DNA from: Dipteronia dyeriana
Lineage: Eukaryota > Streptophyta > Magnoliopsida > Sapindales > Sapindaceae
DNA length: 64,000 nt
Assembly: GCA_032871835.1 (NCBI GenBank)
Contig: CM065297.1
Coordinates: 25,925,598-25,989,597, forward strand
Reading direction: 5' to 3'
The translations under genes and the position numbers were made by a program. The notes beneath the pieces are model-generated. The model saw nothing but the letters and a program-made list of their open reading frames with translations, was not told the origin of the DNA and searched no databases. Shown one piece after another: positions 43,794 through 55,075 of this stretch; the stretch's first letter is position 1, and each line of letters begins with the position of its first letter.

Positions 43794-46552
43794 ATGGATC
43801 GGGTTAGATTAGTAATATCTTACAAAGGTCGATGGGAGCAATTACCTGATGGTAGTCAGAGGTTTGTTGGTTCCGATAACCAAGGAATGTATGTGTCCAT
43901 AAATATGACTTACGAAGAGCTGGTGTCGATCGTACAAATCGTTGTGAAGTTCGATGTGAACAAATACATTGCTGATCTAGAATCTATATCAATCATTCCC
44001 GGGACCACATGTCGCACATTTATAAGAAATGACGACGATGTTTTGTTTATACTAGGGGAAGATAGGGTAATCCCTCAAGTATATGTCAGTTTAATTGAGA
44101 GGGCTGCAGGAGGTGCCATCGGTGAAGAAATCCCTCCTCATGATAACACCCAACAATTTCGATCTTCAGGCGGAAGCAACCAGTTGTTCACAGAAAGAAG
44201 TGGGATTGACGGTAGGGAAAACCTATGTAGTGTCCCACCGGAAGTAGTCGACCATGGTGATATAGTTGGAGCTCAATTGGACGATGATTTCGGTTGTCAA
44301 ATTGAATTGAACGTTGGGCAATACAACCACCAATACAATAAGATGTATGATGACATGAACAATGAGCGGAACAATTTACCTCATAACCTACCAATCCATG
44401 AGGTGGCTAATGAGGCAAATTTGCATCCGATACATAATGAACCGAACAATAAGGAAGATAAAGAACTGTTCAAAACGAAAAAACGTGCAAGACGTGTCAA
44501 CAAATGTAGTTCCACTGCAGTAGATATAACTGGGACATCTGAGGTCAGGCATGATGTAACTCCAACTGATTCTGAGAATGCCATAACGTGGGTTATTCCA
44601 GGAGCAGAATCATACTCGTTTGGTATGGGTGGAAACAGGAACTGGGTAGAAGATGAACCTACCAGCATGATATATAAAGGTCAATTTTTTCCTACTAAAA
44701 AGGATTTGAAGAGATTGGCTGGCCATTTTACAATGTGGCACAACTGCGAGTGGAAGGTGAAAAGGTCGAATAAGACAACATTACATCTGATTTGTTTGAT
44801 AGACAACTGTACATGGAAGTTAAGAGCGGTTAAGCGAGATTAAGCGACATACTTTCAAGTACGTAGATTTATCAACGAACACACTTGTCAGTTGGAGAAG
44901 ATTCACCGCCGCCATCGACAAGCTAGTGCATTCATAATTGGAGAAGTGGTTGCACCTAGATTGCAGCAATAGGATGGTCGATTAATGCGTCAGAATGACA
45001 TAATCGCCGACATGAAAAGAATGTATGGCATCCAAATAATGTACAGTAAGGCACATCAAGCTCTTGATTATGCTTTGTCACTCACCTATGGAACGCATGA
45101 GGAAAGCTTCCAACTGCTGCCATCATTCGGTTAAGTGTTGGAACAACAAAATCCCGGAACGATAACTGACTTACAGTGCGATGAAAATGGTAAATTCCTA
45201 TACTTTTTCATGTCGTTGGGTGCCTCAGTCAGAGGATTCCAGAGGTGTATGCGTCCAGTTATTTCCGTTGATGGTACCCATTTAAAGGGTAGATTCGGGG
45301 GCACAATGTTTGTTGCAACTGCACAAGATGGGAATGAACAGGTTTATCCAATTGCTTTTGGGTACGATGACTCAGAAAACAACCTATCATGGGAGTGGTT
45401 TTTGGATTGCTTGAAGGGTGCCCCTAGCCATATAGTTGATTTGGTTTTCATTTCCAATCGACATGTAAGCATTGAAGCAGGGATTTCTAAAATGTTCCCT
45501 TATGCCACCCATACCATATGTTGTTGGTCCTTTTATGAAAATATTAAGAAGAGATATCATATAAATAATGTTGCCGCAATAGTGGATAAAGCATCCCGAG
45601 CGTACACCGAGTTGCAATATAACCGGCACATGGAAGAGTTACGCAACTTGCACCCTAATGAATATAAATATGTAATTGATGCCAGTTCACAGAAGTGGTC
45701 CCGTGTTCATTGTCCCGACAGAAGGTATAGGGTCATGACAACAAATGCTGCATAATGCATAAACTCATGCCTTAAATTTGCACGGCAACTGTCTATGTTG
45801 ACTTTGGCAGAGTTTATTAAGAATATGCTACAGCATTGGTTTCACGATCGTCATAGGGCTGCACAATCCATGGACCGACTCAACACATCTTGTGATCTTG
45901 AAACGTGTAGAAAAGTGCAATTTTATGACCATTAATCCAGTTGACTGGAACATATTTTCGGTGAAACGGGCTGAAAAATAGTGGATTGTTGACTTAGCCC
46001 GGAAGATCTGCACATGTAACAAATTCCAAATGGATCTTCTTCCATGTTCTCACGCTCTCGCTGCCGCAAGGTACATCATACAATTTTGTGTACGGTTAAT
46101 ATTACTTAAACATAATACAATTTTATCATCGTTTTCAATGTTTTTACAGGGACCGAAACATGGATTTCACATCCCTCTGTACGGACTATTACAAGTGACA
46201 AACACTTATTGAAGCGTACTCGGTTCTTATTATACCGGTTGGACATCCTTCCACTTGGATTGTGCCATCTAACATCGCTGAGAGAGTCGTTTTGAATCCA
46301 AGCTCCAGGAGACAAGCAGGCTGCCCGATCGCTTCACGCCGTATCTCGTCTTCGGAGAGAACAGCCACAGAGAATTATAGGCAATGTCGACAACCAGGGC
46401 ATAATTCGAGAAGATGTTCTAACCCAGCTTTTACTGATGAAGATCCGAGCAGAGTCATTCCTGAGGAATACAGACACAAGTGCAGTATCTGTCATACTGT
46501 TGGTTACAACAGACAGACGTTTTCTACTAGAGACCGTGAGACCGTGGAATGA
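43794..46552 (+). pseudogene. MULE transposase (mudrA-like), two coding exons
   Basis: The N-terminal 349-codon stretch has a PB1-like start (GRWEQLPDGSQRFVG, TYEELVSIV) and the MuDR DNA-binding domain at its end (GQFFPTKKDLKRLAGHF, then CTWKLRAV). The frame runs on through TAA 44841, TAG about 44970 and TAA 45132 into the DDE domain (MRPVISVDGTHLKGRFGG, FGYDDSENNLSWEWFL). The expected ISDRH reads ISNRH (codon 45456-45458), so the second catalytic Asp is lost. A stop at 45753 replaces Glu in TTNAAE. After a frameshift comes a SWIM finger (CTC...CSH, 46009-46053). A GT-AG intron at 46071-46149 joins AAR to DRNMDFTSLCTDYY in frame. The end has two decayed zinc knuckles (CRQPGHNSRRC; CSICHTVGYNRQTF). 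It would cut and rejoin the element ends in the nucleus. Confidence 0.9.
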
Positions 46553-46789
46553 ATTTAGGCGTTATCATGATAACATTGTTATAATTTGAACTCGTATGAG
46601 TTGTTAAGTAACTGAAATGCAATTGTATTTAAATATTCTCGGTATATATAAAAATGTAAAAGCTTTTACTGATGAAGATCCCGAGCAGAGTCATTCTGAG
46701 GTAAACAGCCGCAAAACTGTTGGTACATATACAAAAGAATTTGTAAATATACAAAGTAATTGGAACATATAAAATAGAATTGGTACGTA

Positions 46790-48071
46790 TATATATGAAT
46801 TACTACAGAAATCCATGCGGGCCTAGAGTTTACAAATATTTCAACCGCCATATTCTCCCGAATGATCCCCATATCGTCTTCAGACCAATCGAAATCTTTT
46901 TTGTTAACCAGTATGTACTTGATCAATCTCAACGTGTGGGGACCATAGTTACCCCTGAAGTTGGACACATTAACAAGCGTTAATAAAACATTAGGTTTGA
47001 TCCTTTGAAATTAGTCTCGATCCTTTGTAAAACCTCTCGATTCATTGAAAAAACTTCACGATCATTTAAAAAAGTTCTCGATTTGTTTAAAAAGTTCTCG
47101 ATCCTTTGCAAATAGGCTCGATCCTTTGAAATTAGTCTCGATCCTTTGTAAAACCTCTCGATTCATTGAAAAAAGTTCACGATCATTTGAAAAGGTTATC
47201 GATTTGTTTCAAAAGTTCTCGATCATTTGCAAATAGGCTCGATCCTTTGAAATTAGTCTCAATCCTTTGTAATTAGTCTTTATCCTTTGTAAAACCTCTC
47301 GATTCATTGAAAAAACTTCACGATCATTTGAAAAAGTTCTCGACCCTTTGAAAAACATTCTCGATCGTTAGAAAATATTCTCTATCCTTTCAAAAACCTC
47401 TCGTTTCTTTGAAAAATCTTCTCGATCATTTTCAAAAAAATGGACCCTTTGAAAAACATTCTCGATCGTTTCAAAACATTCTCGATCCTTTGAAAATATT
47501 TTCGATACTTTCACAAACCTCTCGATTCTTTGAAAAATCTTCTCGATTCTTTAAAAAATCTTCTCGATTCGATCATTTTAAAAAATCTCGATCCTTTGAA
47601 AAACAATCTCGATCGTTATCATAATATTCTCGATCGTTTTCAAAAATTCTTGACCCTTTCATAATAGTCTCAATCCTTTGAAAAAACTCTTGATTCTATG
47701 AAAAATATTCTCGATCATTTAACAAAAGCTCAATCACTTTGAAAAACCTCTCGAATCTTTCTAAAAAAATTCCTTGATCTCGCTTGAAATATTCTCGATT
47801 TATTTTTATTTCAAAACAAAAATTGCTCGATACCAGAATATTGAAACTCATTTCAAACCCAAACCAAAACCACAACCAGTGTCAACCCTAATCTACAATT
47901 TCAATCAACAGAACAAGTCTGAAATGCAATGATAAGTTATGAACAACAAATCGATAAATAAAACAAACTGAACTTACCTCTGTCATCGCTGGGAAATGTA
48001 CTGTATTGTCGTTCCGGTCAATAAGATGCCAATTTCCTCGCCGTCGATTTCTTTCTCGGTTTCTTTCTCAT
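46790..48071 (-). pseudogene. Ulp1-like (C48) cysteine protease remnant of the MULE
   Basis: The minus strand at 46999-46800 reads NYGPHTLRLIKYILVN then FDWSEDDMGIIRENMAVEIF, the C-terminal part of a Ulp1/SENP-type desumoylase. The catalytic Cys motif G-D-C-G-P reads G-N-Y-G-P (codons 46948-46950 and 46945-46947), so it is dead. A plausible first exon lies at 48071-47978: ATG, a very basic start (MRKKPRKKSTARK), one TGA, then a perfect donor (GAG|GTAAGT). The right tandem array lies between the two. MULEs with a second, opposite Ulp1-like gene are known in plants (Kaonashi and CUMULE types). The exon link is my inference. Confidence 0.65.
46990..47790. repeat. Right tandem array of the MULE (CTCGATCCTTTG units)
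   Basis: Roughly 30-35 degenerate units with core CTCGATCCTTTGAAAA or CTCGATTCATTGAAAA, about 22-25 bp each, on the same strand as the left array. A higher-order block of about 130 bp (ATCCTTTGAAATTAGTCTCG onward) repeats at 46997, 47117 and 47238. Confidence 0.9.
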
Positions 48072-48389
48072 TGTTGCTTTTCTCAGACTCACAAAACAAC
48101 AACTTTTCTCTCTTTTTCAATTTTGTGGGGGTATTCTCGTCTGTTTAGTTTAAATTGTGCCTTTTAAACTTACATTACTAAACTGATGACATTTGCACAA
48201 CACCCCTCTCAAATAGTGCCATTTATTTATCAACCCCTTTCATGAATATAATATATATTAGAATGTTTCTACAATATTTGAGCAGTAGTTAAATAATGTT
48301 CGATTATTTAGCCCTTATGAACTTATTTAGTTTTTCATCAACTTAAATATATAATGTTGTCTAGCCATAACCGAGTAATATATATAGAG

Positions 48390-48475
48390 TGTTGTGAATT
48401 AACGAAAAATCAATTGAAGAAAGATGAACTGAGATGAGAGAGAGACGAGAGAATAGAGCTTCTACTCTTTTATAT

Positions 48476-48519
<44 letters not shown>

Positions 48520-48635
48520 ATCAATTAAATACAAAGAAATGGTTCATATATATATATATATATAGTTGTTCAAGCGGTGGTGAAAGCCACCTATCTCTCC
48601 TCAAGCGGTGGTGGAAAGCTACCTATATTATAATA
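48390..48635 (-). repeat. 3' LTR of the copia element (left copy)
   Basis: 246 bp, including an imperfect (TA)n run near 48479-48518, a shorter one at 48548-48564, and two CAAGCGGTGGTG blocks. Its first minus-strand base pair is TA instead of TG, a single change. A purine stretch (AATGGGGAG) precedes it on the minus strand. Confidence 0.9.
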
Positions 48636-49160
48636 CTCCCCATTGGATTTCCACCACTTATATTTCAATTTGCTAGGTAAAAACCAATGAGATAAAAACC
48701 TCGGTAATAATATATACAATGTTTTTCTGAACCTTGTGGTGTTATTTTCTTCAAAACATTTCTCACATTTATACTTTGCTAGGAAAAACCCAGTGAGATA
48801 AAAACCTTAGCAATGATATCCATTGATCTGTCGGATCAAAGTGATATTTATGATGATCTTCTGGATCAAGGTAACATATATACGATTATTAGCAAGATCA
48901 TAGTAATAGTTACAATGATCTTCTTGATCAAAACAACATATATACAATGATTAACTGGATCAATATATTTATGATGATCTTTATGGATCAAATGATTTTT
49001 GGGTGTGCTTAGAGAATTGCCTCATTAAAACCTTATCAGGAAAACCCAATGGGACAAAAACCTGATTGGAAGGAAAAAAAGTACAATGTACAAATGCCCA
49101 AATATAATTAATATAATTCATTTGATATGCTCCCCCTGATAGGACACTCCCGCTAATAAA
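48636..49160 (-). other. 3' non-coding region of the copia element with three related motifs
   Basis: Three copies of a GGTAAAAACC/GGAAAAACCCARTGRGAYAAAAACCT motif occur at about 48681, 48780 and 49039. A second purine tract (CAGGGGGAGC on the minus strand) lies at 49131-49142. No coding sequence is seen. Confidence 0.55.
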
Positions 49161-50507
49161 AATTCTTTTGAAGCAATCTTCTTGATTGCAAGCTGAAGTA
49201 TATAGATGTTTATTTCATGAAATAACATCATAAATGATTGGGGGAAATATAAGCAAAAACTTGCTTTATGGAGTAATATCTATATGGAATCTTTTCAACA
49301 TATCATGATTGATAGATAAACATTCCATTTGATCTATTATCGGTCTTCAAGTCGAGACAATATTTACTTTCTCATTTCTTTATGAAGACACATGAGTATA
49401 TAATATGATTTATATCTTTATCTTATCGGCTATTAACTGAGACAGTTATACTAAATCCGTTCATATTATTATTTAATCCATATAAGGATTTTTGTATGTT
49501 CATCAAATACAGATTACGAGATCTCGATTTATATGCTTCTAGCATTTTCAATCCTTCATGGATTATAAATATCTGCATTAAGTGAATCATATAGATAAAT
49601 GATTACTACGTCTAGAAGACATATTCCAAGCCTTTCAAAGGCAGCCAAATTTATCAAAAATCCAGAACGTAATCATATTCAATACTTTTGAATAACAAGT
49701 TTCTCTGAGAAATCTTGTACTACGAGTTGTGTCTCATATCTCACGATCTCGTTTTTCTTATTACGTTTCCGTATGAAGACCCATCAGTATCCAATTAGTA
49801 TGACATCTCCAGGTGTCTGGAGTACTATTGGTCTAAATACTTTATGTTTGGCTTATGAAGTCAATCCTTCTTGAATTGCTTATTTTCATTTAGGTCAATC
49901 ATGCATTTGTCTACAATCATTGATATTTATGAAAATCATAATACTCATTTATAATTTCAGTAGCGCTACTGTGTATAACAATGCATCATCAATGATTGTT
50001 TTCTTGTGATCTCACATTTCTCTTATGTAGAAATTTTCTCAATTTCTATATTCTTGTATCTTTGTTGAGATTCCTTCCATATCAATGGATTTAGTCACTT
50101 CATAGACTTGTATAGCAATTTTCTTAATTTCAATATATACTTGTATCTCTGATGAGATTTCTTCAATTTCAATGGATTTAGTCATTTCATAGACTTGTGT
50201 CTATTTAGATATATCAGACTCTTAAAGAGTTGATTTAGAGAAAGTGGGTTTATTCATAACTCGAGTTTTGTTTACTCTTGGGATCCTAATAACACTACCT
50301 TTCAAAAGGTTCATAAGTTTATGATATCCATCAGATGATTTATTTGTTGCAATTTGCTTTGATTGTTCTACAGGAACAATTACCCGGCTGGGGTTTATGA
50401 GATAGCAAATTATAAAATCTTGTTACCTCTAATATACCAGGTAACATATTAATAATCATCTGATGATCAATTATCTTCCGTATTTGAGAGATATGAGATT
50501 GAAATGA

Positions 50508-50553
<46 letters not shown>

Positions 50554-51059
50554 GAGAACCGAAGTGGTATCTCTATTTTGTATATAAGTAACTTTTCATT
50601 GACTTCTGTTCTAGAGAAATTTTCACATTTGGAAATTAATCAATATGATAATATTCAGATTGTGCGTAAAATTATAAACTATCAGAAGTTTATATGATCT
50701 AATAGAAGATTATTCAAAATCAATATTAATCTCATAATGATATAGAAGTTTTATCTTAGATCATGCCAGATATGTGATAAGGAAATATACAACACAATCA
50801 AATATCTTAAGAACTGAGTAAGTCCCTCTATAGAACTTAATAACTGTATCGAAATAATAAAATTCTCATAAATACCTGGAAACATATGACAAGTGATTAC
50901 TCTGATCCATTTTGATTATGAGTATATCTAAAAACTAGATGTTGAATATCTATCCCAGTTGATTTGCAATATTCATCAAATATATTATAATTTCAATCAA
51001 GTTAATATATCTGAAATACTAATAATCAATACAAGTAATATGACGATGTTTGATAATAA
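49161..51059 (-). other. Decayed RT/RNase H part of the copia element
   Basis: By position this should hold RT and RNase H. It is AT-rich with stops in all frames and I could not read a catalytic motif. It includes a (AC)n run and a duplicated stretch at about 50040-50205. Confidence 0.4.
50508..50544. repeat. (AC)n microsatellite
   Basis: About 18 AC units followed by a short AT run. The minus-strand Cys-Val repeat read through it is an artefact. Confidence 0.95.
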
Positions 51060-51527
51060 AAAAACATGTGATCATCTCATAGATGCATCAACTAAAACCA
51101 TATAATACTGAAAGGGATCATTTGGTGGATGTATATATCCACATATATTCCTTGAAATCTTTGTAGAAATGATGAGGATCCAAAACCAACTTTTATAATA
51201 AGATGATTTTAATCCTAGTCTCTTATGTGAACATGCAGTACATAAGTTCTCATTCAATAAAGACTCTTATGATTCTTGAATGGATATCTATGAGAATTTT
51301 TCAATGATTCTACATATCATTGTAGATCCTTGGTGACCGATACTGTCACGCCAAAGTATAAACATTTTTGGATCTGGGATCTTTTCATTCATAACCGCAT
51401 CAACATATACACTCTTAATAATAGTGTAATATAATCCATATGATAAAGCACTCAGCTTTTCTATAATGAATTTATGGTCTGAATCATGAGAAGTAACGAA
51501 CATATATTCAACATTTTCATTACTCAT
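51060..51527 (-). pseudogene. Copia integrase segment
   Basis: From 51527: MSNENVEYMFVTSHDS, then LSALSYGLYYTIIKSVY and MFILWRDSIGHQGS, the gag-pre-integrase zinc region. After a break, from 51257: NENLCTACSHKRLG and ISRNICGYIHPPND...YYMVLVDASMR, the beginning of the integrase core. The first catalytic Asp, usual G-D-I-C-G, is Asn (codon 51147-51149). Confidence 0.8.
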
Positions 51528-51594
51528 AGTTTCAATATGATATCCATTCCTTTGTATATCTTTGAAATTAAACAGATTCTGTTATATTCTGTTT

Positions 51595-53060
51595 GAATGA
51601 TATAAAGTATCAACGATACACAATTTAATATCATCTAGTAATAAGATTGTGGCTCTTCTAGAGCCTTTAATCAGATCTGTTGGATCTGATATGGTATTAA
51701 CCTTATATACCCTTGAAATAAACATATTTCTTTATGTTCTATTTGAATAATATCAAGTATCATTGATATATAATTTAGTATTATTTGAAAACAATATCGT
51801 GGCTCTTCCAGAGCTTTCTTTCAGATCTGTTGGATCTGATACATAATTTAGTATTGTTTGACAACAATATCGTGGCTCTTCCAGAGCTTTCTATCAGATC
51901 CGTTAGACCTGAAAACAGTATTAACATTTGCTCAGAGCAAAGTCAAATTCATAAAATATATCTGGCTCCGCAGAAACTGTATGAATCATTACACTCTCGA
52001 CAAGATGTTTATTTTCCTTCTAGGAATTTTATAGACATTATACGTAATGTCATTTTATATCTCATCTGAAATGATAATAATCTATCTCCTTATTATTATT
52101 ATTATTTTTTAATAGGTTTATACTGTAAACCATTTTCTCTTGTCATTTACAAACATCCACTCTTGGGCTATGTTTTGATACCTCATAAATTTAAATATAT
52201 CCAAATTTACTCACTTGATATTTACTCTTTCAAGAGCAAGTATAAAATGGATAAAATATCATTTACAATCTCAGTATTCGTGATATCAGGATGTTAAATC
52301 CCTTTTATGATACTCATAGCATACTGCTGGATGTGTAAATCTTTGTTCTCAAATAAATGATACTTTAGGATCTTAAATCCCTTTTACGATACTCACAGCA
52401 TCCTGATGGATGCGTAGGAAATGGGTAAAATATTATTTCCAAATTCATTTATTCATTAGAATACTAAATCCTTTTTATGATACTCACAACATCATGTTGG
52501 ATGTATAGATCATTTTCTCAAATGAATTACATATAAATATATCACTTCATATATATGAGTAACTTCATATTCTGAACGAGTTTGAAACCCCAGGTTCCAA
52601 ATAATGAAGTATGGCTTTCATATATATAACATTGGATCCAAAACTCCAGGTTCTCATCGGTTATCAAAACCGTACCGTATGACATTCATGTATATAACAC
52701 TGGATCTAGAACTCTAGGTTCTCATCGGTTATCAAAACCGTACCAACTTAAATGTCATAAATCTAGAAACTTTAAGTTCTGGTTAGTTGGTCTAGTCTGT
52801 CTCATATATTATGCACAAATAAATAATATGAATATTTAAAAAGCATAATAGTTATACAATTATAAATGGAGACACGGCCGAAGCCAGTCCTAAGACACAA
52901 CCGAAGCCAGTCCCGAGTCATGGCATAAGCCAGTCTCATATATTGTGTAAAAATAAATACTGAATATTTAAACAATTTATTTGGAGATACAGCCGAAGTC
53001 AGTCCTAAGACACGGCCAAAGCCAGTTCTGAGACATAGCGTATGCCAGTATCATATATTG
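51595..53060. repeat. Cluster of short tandem duplications in the gag region of the copia element
   Basis: Four families lie in series. About 51610-51910: three units with GTGGCTCTTCYAGAGC and CAGATCTGTTGGATCTGATA. About 52280-52500: three units with TAAATCCYTTTTAYGATACTCA. About 52570-52750: three units around AGGTTCTCATCGGTTATCAAAACC. About 52865-53055: units of CGAAGCCAGTCCTAAGACA, present in two blocks about 120 bp apart. Confidence 0.75.
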
Positions 53061-53980
53061 TACAAAAATAAATGATTTCAGGGCCATCAGATCACCTGAT
53101 ATGAACATAAAATTAAAATATTTCAAGGACATGAGTTCTCCTAATATGAACATAAAATTAAAAAATTTCAGGTAAACAAATCTAGAATTATATATATGAG
53201 TTCCGTTGACGGCATAAGCCATCTTGTTAAACGGAACTATATATACATATCCAAAATGTTGAGATATAAGTAAATTACATATTGGGTTACTTTTAAACAA
53301 TTATGCTGGATATCAGGATTTTTCTTCGCATCTGAAAATAAAGTTAATAAAGCTTGAATATGTCAAAATAATACTTACAAGCAAAATTAGCTGAAATTGG
53401 TGGCACTATTGCATCCAGAACAGTCAAAATAGTTGGAAACAGGTCCGACTCGGTTGAAAACGGGTGAGAATTGCATTGAGTTGGGCACAAAACATTTTTG
53501 GATTGAGTTGACTTGCTTAACGGAATATTCCCTGACAGTAACGGAATATGCTTGGACAGTAACAGAGTATTTCCCAACTGGCGACATGGCACACGCTGAC
53601 GTGACGATGACGTGTCACTGATGTGGCAAGACTAAACAATGATATGGCATGACTGGTCGCTACTGCTAGTCGAAGACGTGGTGCTGAATGGATGATGACA
53701 TGCCTGATGATGTGGTCATCTTCTTCCTTAGGAAGTTGTAGAAAAATCTAGATTTTTTTTTCAGTGTTGACCGAACTTTGACCGACTCTAAAGAGTTTGT
53801 TAGAGCTCCGTTTGAGACGCCGTCAGTGGCGTTGGAATCGTATTTTCGAGAGAAACACAACGGTATCCTCCAAAATGTGATTCGAGCATTTTGAAATTTA
53901 TGCACTCAATCTAAAACAAAGCTAAACTCTCAAAAACTTTCTCTGGAACAAAATTAATACTTAGTAATGCCTAATCTATA
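53061..53980 (-). other. Gag-side part of the copia element
   Basis: No gag frame could be read with confidence. Short frames at 53344-53905 show no family resemblance. Words such as GACGTGGC/ATGACATGGCA recur at 53590-53720. Confidence 0.4.
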
Positions 53981-53995
53981 CTCGTGCTGATAACG
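53981..53995 (-). promoter_or_regulatory. Candidate primer binding site of the copia element
   Basis: Next to the 5' LTR the minus strand reads CGTTATCAGCACGAG. The CAGCACG part resembles the complement of the initiator tRNA-Met anticodon-arm region used by Drosophila copia, rather than the usual TGGTATCAGAGC. The assignment is tentative. Confidence 0.45.
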
Positions 53996-54120
53996 TGTTA
54001 TGAATAAACGAAAAATCAATTGAAGAAAGATGAACTGAGATGAGAGAGAGAGACGAGAGAACAGAGCTTCTGCTCTTTTGTACTAATATATATTGATCAA
54101 TTAAATACAAAGAAATGGTT

Positions 54121-54165
<45 letters not shown>

Positions 54166-54233
54166 GTTCAAGCGGTGGTGAAAGCCACCTATCTCTTCTC
54201 AAGCGGTGGTGGAAAGCCCCCTCTATTATAACA
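53996..54233 (-). repeat. 5' LTR of the copia element (right copy)
   Basis: 238 bp, starting TGTTATGAATAAACG on the plus strand and ending TATTATAACA. It differs from the left copy by scattered substitutions and the length of the TA run (54124-54162). A pair of LTRs this similar suggests the insertion is not very old. Confidence 0.9.
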
Positions 54234-54238
54234 TAGAG

Positions 54239-55075
54239 AAAATTATTGAGACTAGTTTGGGAACCGTGCCGCACTATATGAGAATACGGACAACTCATAC
54301 TACCAAACTGAAAATTAAAATTAATAATATTTAATAATTATTGGGACATCATTAATCTCAAGTCATTTGTTCTATTGGATTTAAATAATTTTAACAGTTC
54401 GAATCTTACTAATGGTGAAGGTTGAAAAAAACATACATAGTCTGAATTAACAGATATTGTCAAAAATAAAAAAGGAGTAAATAATAGGGTATATGCAGAA
54501 AAAAAAAAATATAAGAACTACCGAAACTTAAAATGTATTTGTTAATTCGTTAATATATATATATTGAAATTTATTGATTTTTAATGAGATATTTTGTATG
54601 GATGATAAGAAAATTTAAATATAGTTATGGTAATTTTTTGAGTTCCGGAACTAATTTTTCTAATTTTTTAAACAAAACAAATTTAAAAAGTTGGAAAATA
54701 TAGGAAAAATTTAGAAAAACTGGTTTCATATCAGATTTTTTTTGAAAATTTCCCATAAATGTATTTCATTTTTCTTATTATCCATGCAACAAAAAATCTA
54801 ATTAAAATTCATTAAATTCATTATGTTATGAATGAGTTGGACATAAGATTTATGTAAGCGGATTTGCATCCGAGAAGTCTCATATATATGGGTGAATAGT
54901 TTTATAGTACTGTTTCTCCTTATTTCTCATCAATAATTACAACCCATTTAATTATAAAATAAAAAAGAGATAGAGGGAGACAAAAGTTTTATAGTGATTG
55001 GTGATCAAAATGGAGATGCATATTTTTCTTTAGATAATTTTATTGGGGATGAGTAAATGAATTTATTATTATTGT
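54239..55075. other. AT-rich spacer
   Basis: No gene or structured repeat is recognised. It is marked by poly-A runs and a short TA run at 54553-54563. Confidence 0.4.

Larger units (their letters stand above)
42535..48237 (+). mobile_element. Mutator-like element (MULE) with transposase and Ulp1-like gene, 5.7 kb
   Basis: It is flanked by a perfect 10-bp duplication, TTTCATGAAT, at 42525-42534 and 48238-48247. The left end (GATGTCACTCTTTTAATAACTTAAGTTTAAAAGGCACC) and the right end (GTGCC, then TTTAAACTTACATTACT...GATGACATTTGCACAAC) are inverted relatives, and both match the ends of the small element at 55958-57394. Inside are a plus-strand transposase gene, a minus-strand Ulp1-like remnant and two tandem arrays. 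A 9-10 bp duplication is typical of Mutator insertions. The coding regions are broken, so the copy is not autonomous now. Confidence 0.9.
48390..54233 (-). mobile_element. Ty1/copia-type retrotransposon, 5.8 kb, with TAGAG target duplication
   Basis: LTR copies at 48390-48635 and 53996-54233 flank a 5.4 kb interior, and TAGAG occurs on both sides (48385-48389 and 54234-54238). The ends are TGTTAT...ATAACA on the minus strand. The interior is very decayed: only an integrase segment (51527-51060) reads clearly. A purine tract next to the left LTR, a primer-site-like sequence next to the right LTR and the integrase strand all agree on minus orientation. Confidence 0.9.

Noticed and set aside
42950..47790. 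Arrays of short regular units, considered as CRISPR
   Set aside because: Units are degenerate and no unique equal-length spacers exist; the DNA is eukaryotic and the arrays lie inside a MULE.
50340..50546. Minus-strand frame beginning with Cys-Val repeats
   Set aside because: It is the translation of the AC microsatellite in a decayed copia interior.
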